From the NCBI GenBank assembly GCA_011390365.1, contig JAABSM010000015.1:1-57347 (forward strand): a DNA stretch of 57,347 bases, given 5' to 3'. The first letter of the stretch is position 1. Every line of letters begins with the position of its first letter. The translations under genes and the position numbers were made by a program. Below are positions 47,557-56,139 of the stretch, in pieces. The notes beneath the pieces were generated by a model. It was not told where the DNA came from. It saw only the letters and a program-made list of their open reading frames with translations, and searched no databases. Source of the stretch: Gammaproteobacteria bacterium. GTDB lineage: Bacteria > Pseudomonadota > Gammaproteobacteria > Chromatiales > Chromatiaceae.

Positions 47557-48561
47557 ATGAATCGTCGCGATTTTCTCAAGGCCGCCGCCGGCGGGGCCGC
47601 CGTGGCGTGCAGCGGCGGCGCGCAGGCGCGGGACAACCTGGAGCCGGCCCCGGAGGCGGTGGGCATGCTGTTCGACTCCACCCTGTGCGTGGGCTGCAAG
47701 GCCTGTGTCAGCATGTGCAAGGAGGTCAACGGCATGCCGCCAACCCTCATCGAAGGCAAGGAGGCCTGGGACTGGGCTACCGATCTCTCGCCCCAGACCC
47801 TGAATGTGATCAAGTTGTACAAGGATGGCGAGGGCAACGTCAAGGACCAGGTGAAAGACGGCTTCGCCTTCGAAAAGCGCAGTTGCATGCACTGCGTTGA
47901 CCCCGGCTGCGTTTCGGTCTGCCCGGTGACGGCGCTGCGCCGCCACCCCGTCACCGGCATCGTCACCTTTCATGTGGACGCCTGCATCGGCTGCCGCACC
48001 TGCACCACCGGCTGTCCCTACAACGTCCCCCATTTCGATTACGACGACCCCTTCGGCCAGATCTATAAGTGCGAAATGTGCAATCAGGAGGGGGTGAGCC
48101 GTATCGATAACGGCCAGATCACCGGCTGCGCCGAGGCCTGCCCGACCGGCGCGACCCTGTTTGGCTCACGCGTGGCGCTGCTCGAAGAGGCCAAGCGGCG
48201 CATGGCGCTGAAACCCGGCGATACCTATAACTACCCGATGGGCGACGTGCGCAAGCCCGGCAGCTACCACGAAAAGGCCACACCCGTCTACGAAAAGCAC
48301 ATCTGGGGCGAGAAGGAGGCGGGCGGCACCAACGTCATGCACATCTCCGCGGTGCCCTTCGACAAGCTGGGCATGCCGCCGCTGCCGGAACGCTCCTACG
48401 CGTCGATTTCCGAGGGCGTGCAGCACACCCTCTACAGCTTCATGGCGCTACCGGCGGTGGCCCTGATAGGGCTGAGTTACGTGGTGCGCAAGAACCTGGA
48501 TGCGTCGGAGGGAGAGACGGACGTGAGCGACGACGAGGGTAAAGAGGAGGAGAAGTCATGA
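47557..48561 (+). CDS. hybA: Hydrogenase-linked ferredoxin-like protein HybA
   Basis: A 334-residue electron carrier with a Tat signal (RRDFLKAAAGGAAVA). Four clusters are implied by CVGCKACVSMC, CMHCVDPGCVSVCP, CIGCRTCTTGCP and the KCEMCN...CAEACP pair. A single C-terminal membrane helix (FMALPAVALIGLSYVV) anchors it. It would pass electrons from HybO to HybB and the quinone pool. The stop overlaps hybB by four bases. Confidence 0.93.
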   Translation: MNRRDFLKAAAGGAAVACSGGAQARDNLEPAPEAVGMLFDSTLCVGCKACVSMCKEVNGMPPTLIEGKEAWDWATDLSPQTLNVIKLYKDGEGNVKDQVKDGFAFEKRSCMHCVDPGCVSVCPVTALRRHPVTGIVTFHVDACIGCRTCTTGCPYNVPHFDYDDPFGQIYKCEMCNQEGVSRIDNGQITGCAEACPTGATLFGSRVALLEEAKRRMALKPGDTYNYPMGDVRKPGSYHEKATPVYEKHIWGEKEAGGTNVMHISAVPFDKLGMPPLPERSYASISEGVQHTLYSFMALPAVALIGLSYVVRKNLDASEGETDVSDDEGKEEEKS

Positions 48562-49697
48562 GCCACTACCAACCCGTCGAGCGCAAGGTCGTCACCGTCC
48601 CGTTCATGGTATTGGGGCTGATCGCCATGGTCGGCCTCTACTTTCTGGTGCAACGCTTTATCCTGGGCATGGGGCCGGTTACCAACCTTAATGGCGGCTA
48701 CGCCTGGGGTATCTGGGTGGTCTACGACATCGTCGTCGGCACCGCCCTGGCCTGCGGCGGTTACGCGCTGGCGATTACCGTCTATGTCCTTAACAAGGGC
48801 AAGTACCACCCGCTGATCCGCGCCGCCGTCACCGCCAGCCTGCTGGGCTACGCCCTCGGCGGCGTCGGGGCCTTCATCGACATGGGCCGCTGGTTCCAGT
48901 TCTACAACATCCTGCTGCCCTGGAACATGAACTTCAACTCGGTGATGCTGGAGGTGGGGCTGTGCGTGATGACCTACATCCTGGTCCTCTTCATCGAGTT
49001 CATGCCCACGGTGTTCGAGCGTTTCGGCATGAAGGATTGGGCCCAGCGACTCAACAAGGTGCTGTTCCTGTTCATCGCCTTGGGCATCCTGCTGCCCACC
49101 ATGCACCAGTCTTCGCTGGGTTCGATGCTGATCGCCATGGGCTACAAGGTGCATCCGCTGTGGCAGTCGCTGCACCTGCAACCGCTGCTGGCGTTGCTGA
49201 CGGCGCTGACCATGGGTTTCGCCATCGTCATCTTCGAGGCCTCCTTCTCCACCGTCGGCTTCGGGCGCAACTCCGAGACCAAGCTCCTCTCCGGCTTGGG
49301 CAAGGGGATCATCGGTCTGGTCAGCGCCTATCTGATCTTCCGCTTCGGCGAGATCCTGCTGCGCGGAAAGTTCGGGCTGATCTTCGCCGGCGACCTGGGA
49401 TCGCTGATGTTCATCATCGAGACGGCCATGTTCATCTTCCCGCTGGCGGTACTGCTCTCGCCGAAGATGCGCGAGGATGGCCGCATGCTGCTCTATGCCG
49501 GGGTATCGCTGCTCTTTGCCGGCGCCCTCTATCGTTTCAACGCCTACCTGATCACCATGGATCCGGGGCCTGGATACAGCTACTTCCCGTCCTTTCCGGA
49601 GTTGATGGTCACGGTGGGTCTGGTGGCCATTGAGATCATGGCCTATCTGGTGATCGTGAAGAAGTTTCCGGTGTTGCCCAAGCACGCCCACGCCTGA
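48558..49697 (+). CDS. hybB: NrfD-family membrane subunit HybB
   Basis: A 379-residue polytopic protein with about ten membrane helices. NrfD-family proteins contact quinone without haem. Features include AWGIWVVYDIVVGTALACGG and WFQFYNILLPWNMNFNSVML. Its use in place of a cytochrome b makes this a Hyd-2-like (group 1c) rather than Hyd-1-like enzyme. Confidence 0.93.
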   Translation: MSHYQPVERKVVTVPFMVLGLIAMVGLYFLVQRFILGMGPVTNLNGGYAWGIWVVYDIVVGTALACGGYALAITVYVLNKGKYHPLIRAAVTASLLGYALGGVGAFIDMGRWFQFYNILLPWNMNFNSVMLEVGLCVMTYILVLFIEFMPTVFERFGMKDWAQRLNKVLFLFIALGILLPTMHQSSLGSMLIAMGYKVHPLWQSLHLQPLLALLTALTMGFAIVIFEASFSTVGFGRNSETKLLSGLGKGIIGLVSAYLIFRFGEILLRGKFGLIFAGDLGSLMFIIETAMFIFPLAVLLSPKMREDGRMLLYAGVSLLFAGALYRFNAYLITMDPGPGYSYFPSFPELMVTVGLVAIEIMAYLVIVKKFPVLPKHAHA

Positions 49698-49714
49698 AGA
49701 ATTCAAGAATGTTT

Positions 49715-49836
49715 GCCACAGAGACACGGAGCGCACGGAGAATGTTTATGAAAGATCCAAATTCGTTGCGTGTCCGTGAGATCAATTTGAGCAGGGTGCG
49801 CAAGGCAACTCTCTGTGACCTCCGTGCCTCTGTGGC
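49715..49836. repeat. CACAGAG palindromic repeat, copy 5
   Basis: Arms GCCACAGAGACACGGAG (49715-49731) and CTCCGTGCCTCTGTGGC (49820-49836) match as inverted repeats at 16 of 17 positions. They enclose 88 bases. It sits inside the hydrogenase operon between hybB and hybC. Confidence 0.8.
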
Positions 49837-49860
49837 GAAACCGAACTAGGAGATTTCAAC

Positions 49861-51567
49861 GTGACGACACGCATTACTGTAGACCCGGTGACCCGCATCG
49901 AAGGGCATCTGCGCATCGATGTGGAGGTGGGCGACGAGGGCAAGGTCACCAAGGCCTGGTCCTCGGGCCAGATGTGGCGCGGCATCGAAAAGATCCTGGT
50001 GGGGCGCGACCCGCGCGAGGCCTGGCTCTTCACCCAGCGCTTCTGCGGCGTCTGCACCACGGTGCATGCCATCACCTCGGTGCGCGCGGTGGAGAACGCC
50101 CTGGGCATGGAGGTGCCGGTCAACGCCCAACTGGTGCGCAACATCATCCAGACCGCCCACGCCATTCAGGACCACATCGTCCACTTCTACCACCTCTCCG
50201 CGGTGGATTGGGTGGACGTGGTCTCGGCGCTAGACGCCGACCCCAAGAAGACGGCCCAGCTCGCCGAATCCCTCTCCGACTGGTCCCTCAACGGCCCCCA
50301 CGAGATGAAGGCGGTGCAGGACCGGCTCAAGGCCTTCGTCCAGGGCGGCCAGCTCGGCCCCTTCGCCACCGGCTACTGGGGCCACCCGGCCATGAAGCTG
50401 CCGCCGGAGGTCAACCTGCTCGGCGTGGCCCACTACCTCCAGGCGCTGGAGGTGCAGAACTACGCCAACAAGATCGTCGCCGCCCTCGGCGGCAAATCGC
50501 CGCATATCCAGAACCTGGCGGTGGGCGGCATCTCCAACTCCATCAACATGGACAGCCAATCGGTGCTCAACATGGAGCGGCTGATGCTGATCAAGGGCTG
50601 GATCGACAAGCTCGACCACTTCGTGAAATCGGCCTACATGACCGACGTGCCCGCCATCGGCGCCTTCTATCTGGATTGGGCCGGCTACGGCAAGGGGGTG
50701 AACAACTACCTCTCCGTGCCCGACTGTCCCCAGGACGCCGCGGGCACCCTCTTCGACCTGCCCGGCGGCTATATCGAGAACGGCGATCTCGCCACCTTCA
50801 AGCCGATCAAGACCCACGGCGACGCCTACTTCCGCGACGGCGTGGCCGAGTCCTCCAAACACGCCTGGTACCACGGCGAAGCGGCGCTCCACCCCTACCA
50901 GGGCGAGACCGAGCCCAACTACACCGACTTCCAGGACGAGGGCAAATACTCCTGGGTCAAGGCCCCCACCTTCTACGGCAAACGCGCCCAGGTCGGTCCG
51001 CTGGCCAACGTCTTCGTGATGGTCGCCTCCGGCCACGAAGGGGCCAAAAAGTATCTGGACGAGGCCATGGGCACCCTGCGCGGCGTCTCCGGCAACCCCG
51101 ACATCCCCATCGCCGCCCTGGAATCCACCATCGGCCGCCACGCCGCTCGCGCGGTGCGCTGCGCGGTGATGATGGACACCGTGAAAGAGCAGTGGCAGAA
51201 ACTGGTGGACAACATTGCGACAGGAGATACGGATACCTTCAACGCCCCGGTCTTCCCCAAGGGCGAGGTGCAGGGCTTCGGCTTTCACGAGGCCCCGCGC
51301 GGCGCGCTCTCCCATTGGGTGGTGATCGAAGACGCCAAGATCAAGAACTACCAGGCGGTGGTGCCCAGCACCTGGAACTCTGGCCCCCGGGATCAGAACG
51401 ACGAACTCGGCCCCTACGAGGCCTCCTTGATGGACAACCCCGTGGCCGATCCCAAAAAGCCGCTGGAGGTGCTGCGCACCGTCCACTCCTTCGACCCCTG
51501 CATCGCCTGCGCCATCCACATGGTGGATACGGAGCAGAAGGAGATCGTCAAGGTCAAGGCGCTGTAA
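49861..51567 (+). CDS. hybC: [NiFe]-hydrogenase large subunit, Hyb type
   Basis: A 568-residue subunit holding the NiFe(CN)2CO active site. The start is GTG 49861 behind AGGAGA. Ligand motif L1 is RFCGVCTTVHA and L2 is DPCIACAIH; all four Cys are present. After the final His a 15-residue tail (MVDTEQKEIVKVKAL) remains, the peptide removed by the HybD protease once nickel is loaded. RIEGHLRID is the N-terminal family motif. It is exported with HybO through the HybO Tat signal. Confidence 0.96.
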   Translation: MTTRITVDPVTRIEGHLRIDVEVGDEGKVTKAWSSGQMWRGIEKILVGRDPREAWLFTQRFCGVCTTVHAITSVRAVENALGMEVPVNAQLVRNIIQTAHAIQDHIVHFYHLSAVDWVDVVSALDADPKKTAQLAESLSDWSLNGPHEMKAVQDRLKAFVQGGQLGPFATGYWGHPAMKLPPEVNLLGVAHYLQALEVQNYANKIVAALGGKSPHIQNLAVGGISNSINMDSQSVLNMERLMLIKGWIDKLDHFVKSAYMTDVPAIGAFYLDWAGYGKGVNNYLSVPDCPQDAAGTLFDLPGGYIENGDLATFKPIKTHGDAYFRDGVAESSKHAWYHGEAALHPYQGETEPNYTDFQDEGKYSWVKAPTFYGKRAQVGPLANVFVMVASGHEGAKKYLDEAMGTLRGVSGNPDIPIAALESTIGRHAARAVRCAVMMDTVKEQWQKLVDNIATGDTDTFNAPVFPKGEVQGFGFHEAPRGALSHWVVIEDAKIKNYQAVVPSTWNSGPRDQNDELGPYEASLMDNPVADPKKPLEVLRTVHSFDPCIACAIHMVDTEQKEIVKVKAL

Positions 51568-51986
51568 CCGCGCGGGTGCGTTAGCCCCGCCGCTGCAAGG
51601 CGAGAACGGTCATTGAGTCCTCGCTCTCGGCGAGCGGTTCAAGGCCGATCAGGGTGGCGGGGCGTAACGCGCCAACTCCAGCAAGGCCGCGCAAGGGTGC
51701 GTTACGGCGCGCTTCTGGCCTGCTGCATGAGGGCCGAGACCTCGGAATTGCGCGCCTAACGGTCATGGAGTGATGCACCACCCCGGGAAATGAATCAGCC
51801 CAAGGAGTGGCAGTCCTTTGAGGACTGCCACTCCTCGGTAGATTCACAGTAACACACCTTACGTTGTACGGCGTCAAGGAAAAGGCATTCGTCGCTTGTG
51901 TTGAGGCGTTACCTTTGACTATCCTTTAACCGGGTAAGCCCCGCGATGCGGGGAGATGGCTTTCGAAACCGACTAAGGAACCGACT
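51568..51986. other. Gene-free interval with inverted repeats and a strong hairpin
   Basis: This holds several inverted GCGTTAC-type elements: GCGTTAGCCCCGCC (about 51581) against GGCGGGGCGTAACGC (about 51655), and CGTAACGC against GCGTTACG (about 51707). A perfect 15-bp hairpin follows (51803-51817 with 51821-51835, loop TTG), likely ending or protecting the hybC transcript. Another small hairpin (GCCCCGC...GCGGGG, about 51935-51950) precedes the next gene. Confidence 0.55.
51803..51835 (+). terminator. Perfect 15-bp hairpin after hybC
   Basis: AGGAGTGGCAGTCCT and its exact complement flank the loop TTG. No T-run follows, so it may stabilise mRNA as well as terminate. Confidence 0.6.
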
Positions 51987-52208
51987 ATGAACAAGAGCAG
52001 TTTCACCCTCGCCGCCGGTGCGGCGCTAATGACCCCCGTCACCGCCATGGCCCACGGCGGCATGCACGAATTCGCGCACATGCTCGAAGGGCTGCAACAC
52101 CTGCTGAACAGCCCGTACCACTTGGTCGGTATCGGCGCGGCTGGCGTCGCCGTTGCGCTGGTGGTGCTTCGTACTCGCAAGGCCAAGGCGCGTCAGCGTT
52201 CCGAGTGA
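51987..52208 (+). CDS. Small His-rich membrane protein, HupE-like
   Basis: A 73-residue protein with a signal peptide cleaved near A22, leaving an N-terminus HGGMHEFAHMLEGLQHLLN. His residues are at 23, 27, 31, 38 and 45. One membrane helix (about 46-62) and a basic cytosolic end follow. HupE/UreJ nickel transporters begin with a similar AH.G....H..GL.HLL pattern, but have six helices; this has one. In a hydrogenase cluster a role in metal handling is plausible, not shown. It could also be an unrelated small membrane protein. Confidence 0.7.
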   Translation: MNKSSFTLAAGAALMTPVTAMAHGGMHEFAHMLEGLQHLLNSPYHLVGIGAAGVAVALVVLRTRKAKARQRSE

Positions 52209-52215
52209 AAGACCA

Positions 52216-52354
52216 ACCACGGAGAACACAGAGCGCACAGAGAGAGTCGCGTGCATCAACCGTAAGCTGAGTGTTTTCGGGTGGTAGGTGCAGTCCACCG
52301 TGCGTTGGAGGAGAGATATCATCCTTCCTCCGTGATCTCTGTGTTCTCTGTGGT
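52216..52354. repeat. CACAGAG palindromic repeat, copy 6
   Basis: Arms ACCACGGAGAACACAGAG (52216-52233) and CTCTGTGTTCTCTGTGGT (52337-52354) match as inverted repeats at 17 of 18 positions, enclosing about 100 bases. It fills the gap before hybD. Confidence 0.8.
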
Positions 52355-52404
52355 GAATTCGTTATGGAATTTGCCCAAGAAGCGTTATTCTCCTGGAACC
52401 CCCG

Positions 52405-52959
52405 ATGATTGAACCCACAAGACCCCGCGTCCTCCTGATCGGCCTCGGCAATGTCCTGATGCAGGACGAAGGGGTAGGGGTGCGCGCGGTGGAGCGGCTG
52501 GAGAGTCGCTACCACCTGCCTCCCGAAGTGGAGGCGGTGGATGGCGGCACCTCGGGGACCGAGCTGCTGGCGCCGATGCGCGGCGTCGAGCGGCTGATCG
52601 TCGCCGATGCGGTCAACACCGGCGCGCCGCCCGGCACGCTGGTCAGACTGGCGGACGAAGAGGTCCCGGCCTTCTTTCAGACCAAGCTCTCCAACCACCA
52701 ACTGGGCCTGTCGGACCTGCTAGCGGTGTTGACCGTCACCCACCAGGCCCCCAGGCACATCGCCATCATCGGCATGGTCCCCCACCAGCTTGAAAATAAA
52801 CTCGGCCTCTGTGAAGAGACCGAGGCCCGGCTCGAAGAGATGGTGACGATGTTGCTGGACGAACTGGCGGCGATCGGCATCCACCCCGAGCCCCGCGACA
52901 AACCCCTGCCCGGTTTCTGGGCGACCCAAGCCGCGCTGGAGGCAAAGGCATGTGCATAG
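52405..52959 (+). CDS. hybD: Hydrogenase maturation protease
   Basis: A 184-residue endopeptidase of the HybD/HupD family that trims the C-terminal peptide of the HybC precursor after nickel insertion. LIGLGNVLMQDEGVGVRAVE holds the nickel-sensing Glu, VADAV the Asp and SNHQLGL the His. It overlaps hypC by ten bases. The substrate tail is present on the hybC product. Confidence 0.93.
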   Translation: MIEPTRPRVLLIGLGNVLMQDEGVGVRAVERLESRYHLPPEVEAVDGGTSGTELLAPMRGVERLIVADAVNTGAPPGTLVRLADEEVPAFFQTKLSNHQLGLSDLLAVLTVTHQAPRHIAIIGMVPHQLENKLGLCEETEARLEEMVTMLLDELAAIGIHPEPRDKPLPGFWATQAALEAKACA

Positions 52960-53237
52960 GCATCCCCATGCAGGTCATCGAAGATAACGGGTTTTCGGCC
53001 CTGTGTCGCGGCAACAACGGCGACCAGCGGGTCAACATGATGTTGATCGGCCCGCAACCCGTAGGGACCTGGATCATCAACTTCCTCGGCTCCGCCCGCG
53101 AGGTGGTGAGCGAGGAGGACGCCCGCAAGATCGATAGCGCCCTCGACGCCCTCTCGGCGGTAATGAGTGGCGAGGAGGAGATCGACGTCGCCCGCTACTT
53201 TCCCGATCTGGCGCCGGCCAGCGAGGGCGTGCGATAG
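52950..53237 (+). CDS. hybG: HypC/HybG-family hydrogenase chaperone
   Basis: A 95-residue protein starting MCIGIPMQV; Cys2 is the residue that carries the Fe(CN)2CO group from HypD to the large subunit. VGTWIINFLGSAREVVSEED is the family core. HybG (dedicated to Hyb) and HupF or HypC are not distinguishable with certainty from sequence alone; context favours the hyb enzyme. hybE follows directly. Confidence 0.88.
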   Translation: MCIGIPMQVIEDNGFSALCRGNNGDQRVNMMLIGPQPVGTWIINFLGSAREVVSEEDARKIDSALDALSAVMSGEEEIDVARYFPDLAPASEGVR

Positions 53238-53813
53238 ATGGCCGATCTGGAACACCTTTCGGCACGGGTAGAGGCCTGCTTTCAGCGCATCCTTGACGAA
53301 AAGATGGTCGGCATCCCCATCCTTAACCGCGAGTTGGGGGTCCAGGCCGAAGGCTTTCATCTCTGGGAAGGTCGCCCGCTGGGCATCATCATCACCCCTT
53401 GGCTGATGAGCCTGATGCTCTTCCCCGAGGACACCGACGAATGGGACCAGGGCCTATTGGGCAGTCGCCAATCCTTCTCGCTGCCGGCCCGGGATTACGC
53501 CTTCACCCTCAACGAGTTCGACGAACTGGGGCGTTGCTACACCCACTCCCTCTACTCGCCGATGTTCGATTTCACCGACCAGGGCTCCGCGCTGGCGATG
53601 GCGAAGGTGGTGTTGACCCAGATCCACCAACCGGTGGAGCTGTCCCAGCCCAGCGACGAAGAGCGCCGTATCGACGCCTACATGAGGCAGCAGGCGATGT
53701 TCGATCCCGAACCGGAACCGCCCCCCAAGCCCTCCAAACTCAGCGAAAACGAACGGCTCAGCCGGCGCGAACTGCTGTTTGGCGCGCTGCGTGCGGACGG
53801 GGATGGAAAATGA
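53238..53813 (+). CDS. hybE: [NiFe]-hydrogenase assembly chaperone HybE
   Basis: A 191-residue protein of the HybE/HupJ family. The central region EGFHLWEGRPLGIIITPWLM and the stretch LPARDYAFTLNEFDELGRCY match HybE. The family is linked to Tat-export quality control of small and large subunits. A Pro-rich segment (PEPEPPPKPSK) and a SRRELLFG end complete it; the latter looks like an HupJ-type tail. It directly follows hybG. Confidence 0.88.
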   Translation: MADLEHLSARVEACFQRILDEKMVGIPILNRELGVQAEGFHLWEGRPLGIIITPWLMSLMLFPEDTDEWDQGLLGSRQSFSLPARDYAFTLNEFDELGRCYTHSLYSPMFDFTDQGSALAMAKVVLTQIHQPVELSQPSDEERRIDAYMRQQAMFDPEPEPPPKPSKLSENERLSRRELLFGALRADGDGK

Positions 53814-53849
53814 GTGCTGGTTGGGCAGTGTCCACAAGGAAACGCTTCA

Positions 53850-54055
53850 ACCACGGAGCGCACGGAGAAGCGGGAGTCTAGCCATATGGCCAGGGGCAGG
53901 CTCGCTGGTGGAAGGTTTGCTTCCGGTATGGATCGAAGGGTTCCCTCCCGCCGGGGGAGGGTCAGGGAGGGGATGCGGGAGTTGGCGGGATGCTTTCAAT
54001 TCTCCTGCCTATGTCGAAGACCCTCCCCCAACCCCCTCCCGATGGGAGGGGGCCT
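53850..54055. repeat. Composite of a CACAGAG half-site and an inverted pair of GC-rich hairpins
   Basis: AACCACGGAGCGCACGGAGAAG at about 53849-53870 is a lone arm of the CACAGAG family. Then CCCTCCCGCCGGGGGAGGG (about 53945-53963) and its opposite-orientation partner (about 54021-54050) form an inverted pair of the hairpin family seen at 5938-6050. It fills the gap between hybE and hupK. Confidence 0.65.
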
Positions 54056-54091
54056 CTGCTCTGTGGTTTTATTCTCTGAATTGACTTGCGG

Positions 54092-55381
54092 ATGAGCATG
54101 AATCCCGAAGGCCAACTCACTATCACCCTGAAGCGAGGAGCCCACCAAGGCTGTTGGGCGGACATTCGCTCCTCCCGCCCCCTATCCCTGCCGCGCATCT
54201 TCCACGGCAAATCCGTCGACCACCTGCTGGCCACCCTCCCCATGCTCTACCGGGTCTGCGGCGCCGCCCAAGGGGTCGCGGCCGTATCCGCCTGCGAACA
54301 GGCGCTGAAGATCGAGCCCGACGCCGAGGTGTCGCGACGACGGGCCAAGCTGGTGTGGCTGGAGACCGCCAAGGAGCACCTGTGGCGTATCCTGACCGAC
54401 TGGGGGCCATTGATCGACTATCGACCGGAACCGGAGCTGGTCGGCCAGATCCGCCAGTTGCAGGAGCGAGGCCGACGTATCCTCTTTGGTATCGAAGACC
54501 CCTTTCGCATCCATGCGGCGGCGGATCGTCTGCCACTCCTCTCCGAGCCCCTCCCGCAACGCCCCTCTGCCCGCGGGAGAGGGATTGGGATGATGGCCGA
54601 AGGGGAGGGAAGGGCGACATTGCCCGGTTCATGCGCCGCCTATCCCCAGGCAGAGGAGTGGCGCGCCCTGATCCGGGATATCGAACTGCTGCTCGGTCGC
54701 CTGCTGTTTGGTGAAACCCCGCGAAGCTGGCTCGCGAGAGACAACCCGATCCAATTTCGCCAATGGCTCGAACAGGGTCGGGAACTCGCCTCCGGCGCCT
54801 TGCGCTGGGTGGAAGAGAGGGGCTGGGAACGACTGGGAGACGCCCCCGTCGCGTTGCTGGAAGAGGGGGCTTCTCTCGCTCTGGAACCCCTTTTGCACGG
54901 CGAAGGCGCGGCCCGGTTCATCGCCGCCCCGGTCTGGCAAGAGACCCCCAGAGAGACCGGCGTGCTCGCCAGAAATGACACCCATCCCATGGTCAGCATG
55001 GCGATCCGGACCTGGGGCAACGGCCTCATGACCCGCATGATCGCCAGGCTCACCGAGCTGGCCCGGCTGCCGGGTTTGCTGGAAGAGGAGGGCGGGCCTC
55101 CCTCCACCCGCGCCGCTCGCGGATCCCTTCCCGGAACCGGCATCGCCAGCGTGCAGGCCGCCCGCGGCCTGCTGGTTCACCGCGCCGTCATCGACGGCGA
55201 GCGGGTAGAGGGCTACGCCATCCTCGCCCCCACCGAATGGAATTTTCATCCCCAAGGGGTCGTTGCCGGCGCACTGGCCACACTCAACGGAGAAGATGAG
55301 GCTGTATTGCGCCAACAGGCCAGCCTGCTGATCGGCGCCATCGACCCCTGCGTGGGATATGCGCTCGTGATCAGGGGATAA
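54092..55381 (+). CDS. hupK: Hydrogenase accessory protein HupK
   Basis: A protein of about 429 residues, distantly related to the hydrogenase large subunit. It keeps degenerate versions of the ligand motifs: RVCGAAQG (L1-like) and DPCVGYAL near the C-terminus (L2-like, one Cys). HupK/HoxV proteins act as scaffolds for the Fe(CN)2CO part of the active site. Start codons TTG 54086, ATG 54092 and ATG 54098 are all possible. A GC-rich repeat segment (about residues 150-180, bases 54540-54625) is inserted in frame and reads as low complexity. Hyb-type operons of E. coli lack hupK, so this cluster is mixed. Confidence 0.85.
   Translation: MSMNPEGQLTITLKRGAHQGCWADIRSSRPLSLPRIFHGKSVDHLLATLPMLYRVCGAAQGVAAVSACEQALKIEPDAEVSRRRAKLVWLETAKEHLWRILTDWGPLIDYRPEPELVGQIRQLQERGRRILFGIEDPFRIHAAADRLPLLSEPLPQRPSARGRGIGMMAEGEGRATLPGSCAAYPQAEEWRALIRDIELLLGRLLFGETPRSWLARDNPIQFRQWLEQGRELASGALRWVEERGWERLGDAPVALLEEGASLALEPLLHGEGAARFIAAPVWQETPRETGVLARNDTHPMVSMAIRTWGNGLMTRMIARLTELARLPGLLEEEGGPPSTRAARGSLPGTGIASVQAARGLLVHRAVIDGERVEGYAILAPTEWNFHPQGVVAGALATLNGEDEAVLRQQASLLIGAIDPCVGYALVIRG
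54540..54625 (+). repeat. GC-rich hairpin repeat inserted in frame in hupK
   Basis: CCCTCTGCCC...GGGAGAGGG at 54563-54583 is a near-perfect palindrome, followed by ATTGGGATGATGG. It is the same layout as the element in the WD40 gene. The peptide encoded (PLPQRPSARGRGIGMMAEG) has no counterpart in the flanking hupK pattern. Confidence 0.65.
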
Positions 55382-55579
55382 TGCGCTGGCGAAAAGGGCA
55401 ACTCTCCGTTAGTATCTAACGGCTTTGAACCTGCGGGGAGCATTACCACCTTGTCCCGGGCATGCGGATCGTCGAGCTGTGTTCGGCCGAAGCCGCTTTG
55501 GCGAAGGAGCGGACAGCCAAGACAAACGGGCAAGCCTCCCAGCCTGCGTAACCACCTGGAACCCAACAAGGATCAGCCA

Positions 55580-56056
55580 ATGGACATCCTCGCCGCCATC
55601 GACTTCTCGAACGGGACCGACAAGCTCATATCCACCATATCCGCACTCTCCAAGGCCCACAAGGCGAAAGTGTGGTTGATCCATGTCGCCGATGTCGAGC
55701 CGCCCGGCGGGTTCGATGTCTATTCGACCACGCTGAGGGACGGCGTCGCCGAGGCCTATCACGAGCAGCATAAAACCCTCCAGGGCTACGCTCAGTCGCT
55801 GCGGGACAGCGGCATCGACGCCAACGCGCTACTCATCCAGGGGGCCGTGGCGGAAACGATCTTGCGCCAGGCGAAAAAGCTCGATGTCGGCGCGATCATC
55901 ATGGGGTCCCACGGCCATGGGGCCCTCTATCATCTGCTCCTGGGCAGCGCGAGCACGGAGGTGCTGGAGAAGAGTGATTGTTCGGTGGTGATCGTGCCGA
56001 CAAGGGAGGCCTGGCAGAGCCGTGCCCAGATATTGGAACCAACCTCTCAGCGCTGA
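55580..56056 (+). CDS. Universal stress protein, UspA family
   Basis: A 158-residue Rossmann-like protein. MDILAAIDFSNGTDK is the typical start and GSHGHGALYHLLLGSAS the ATP-binding G..G.........GS motif. VVIVP ends the fold. The ATG at 55580 follows AAGGA; earlier in-frame starts lack a site. It may link hydrogenase expression to stress, but the partner is unknown. Confidence 0.9.
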   Translation: MDILAAIDFSNGTDKLISTISALSKAHKAKVWLIHVADVEPPGGFDVYSTTLRDGVAEAYHEQHKTLQGYAQSLRDSGIDANALLIQGAVAETILRQAKKLDVGAIIMGSHGHGALYHLLLGSASTEVLEKSDCSVVIVPTREAWQSRAQILEPTSQR

Positions 56057-56139
56057 AGCCGAGCGAGAGAAGGTAGCTACCGCGGCTCCTGGTGGGTGTT
56101 TTACAATGACCGCCGCGCATTATCAAGGGAGACTGAAAC

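Noticed and set aside
51580-51670. Possible attC from GTTAGCCCC...GGGGCGTAAC
   Set aside because: The core orientation is reversed relative to attC (starts with GTTR, ends with YAAC); better seen as a dispersed inverted repeat.
51581-51877. 98-codon minus-strand frame after hybC
   Set aside because: Covers the perfect hairpin and inverted repeats; no family resemblance.
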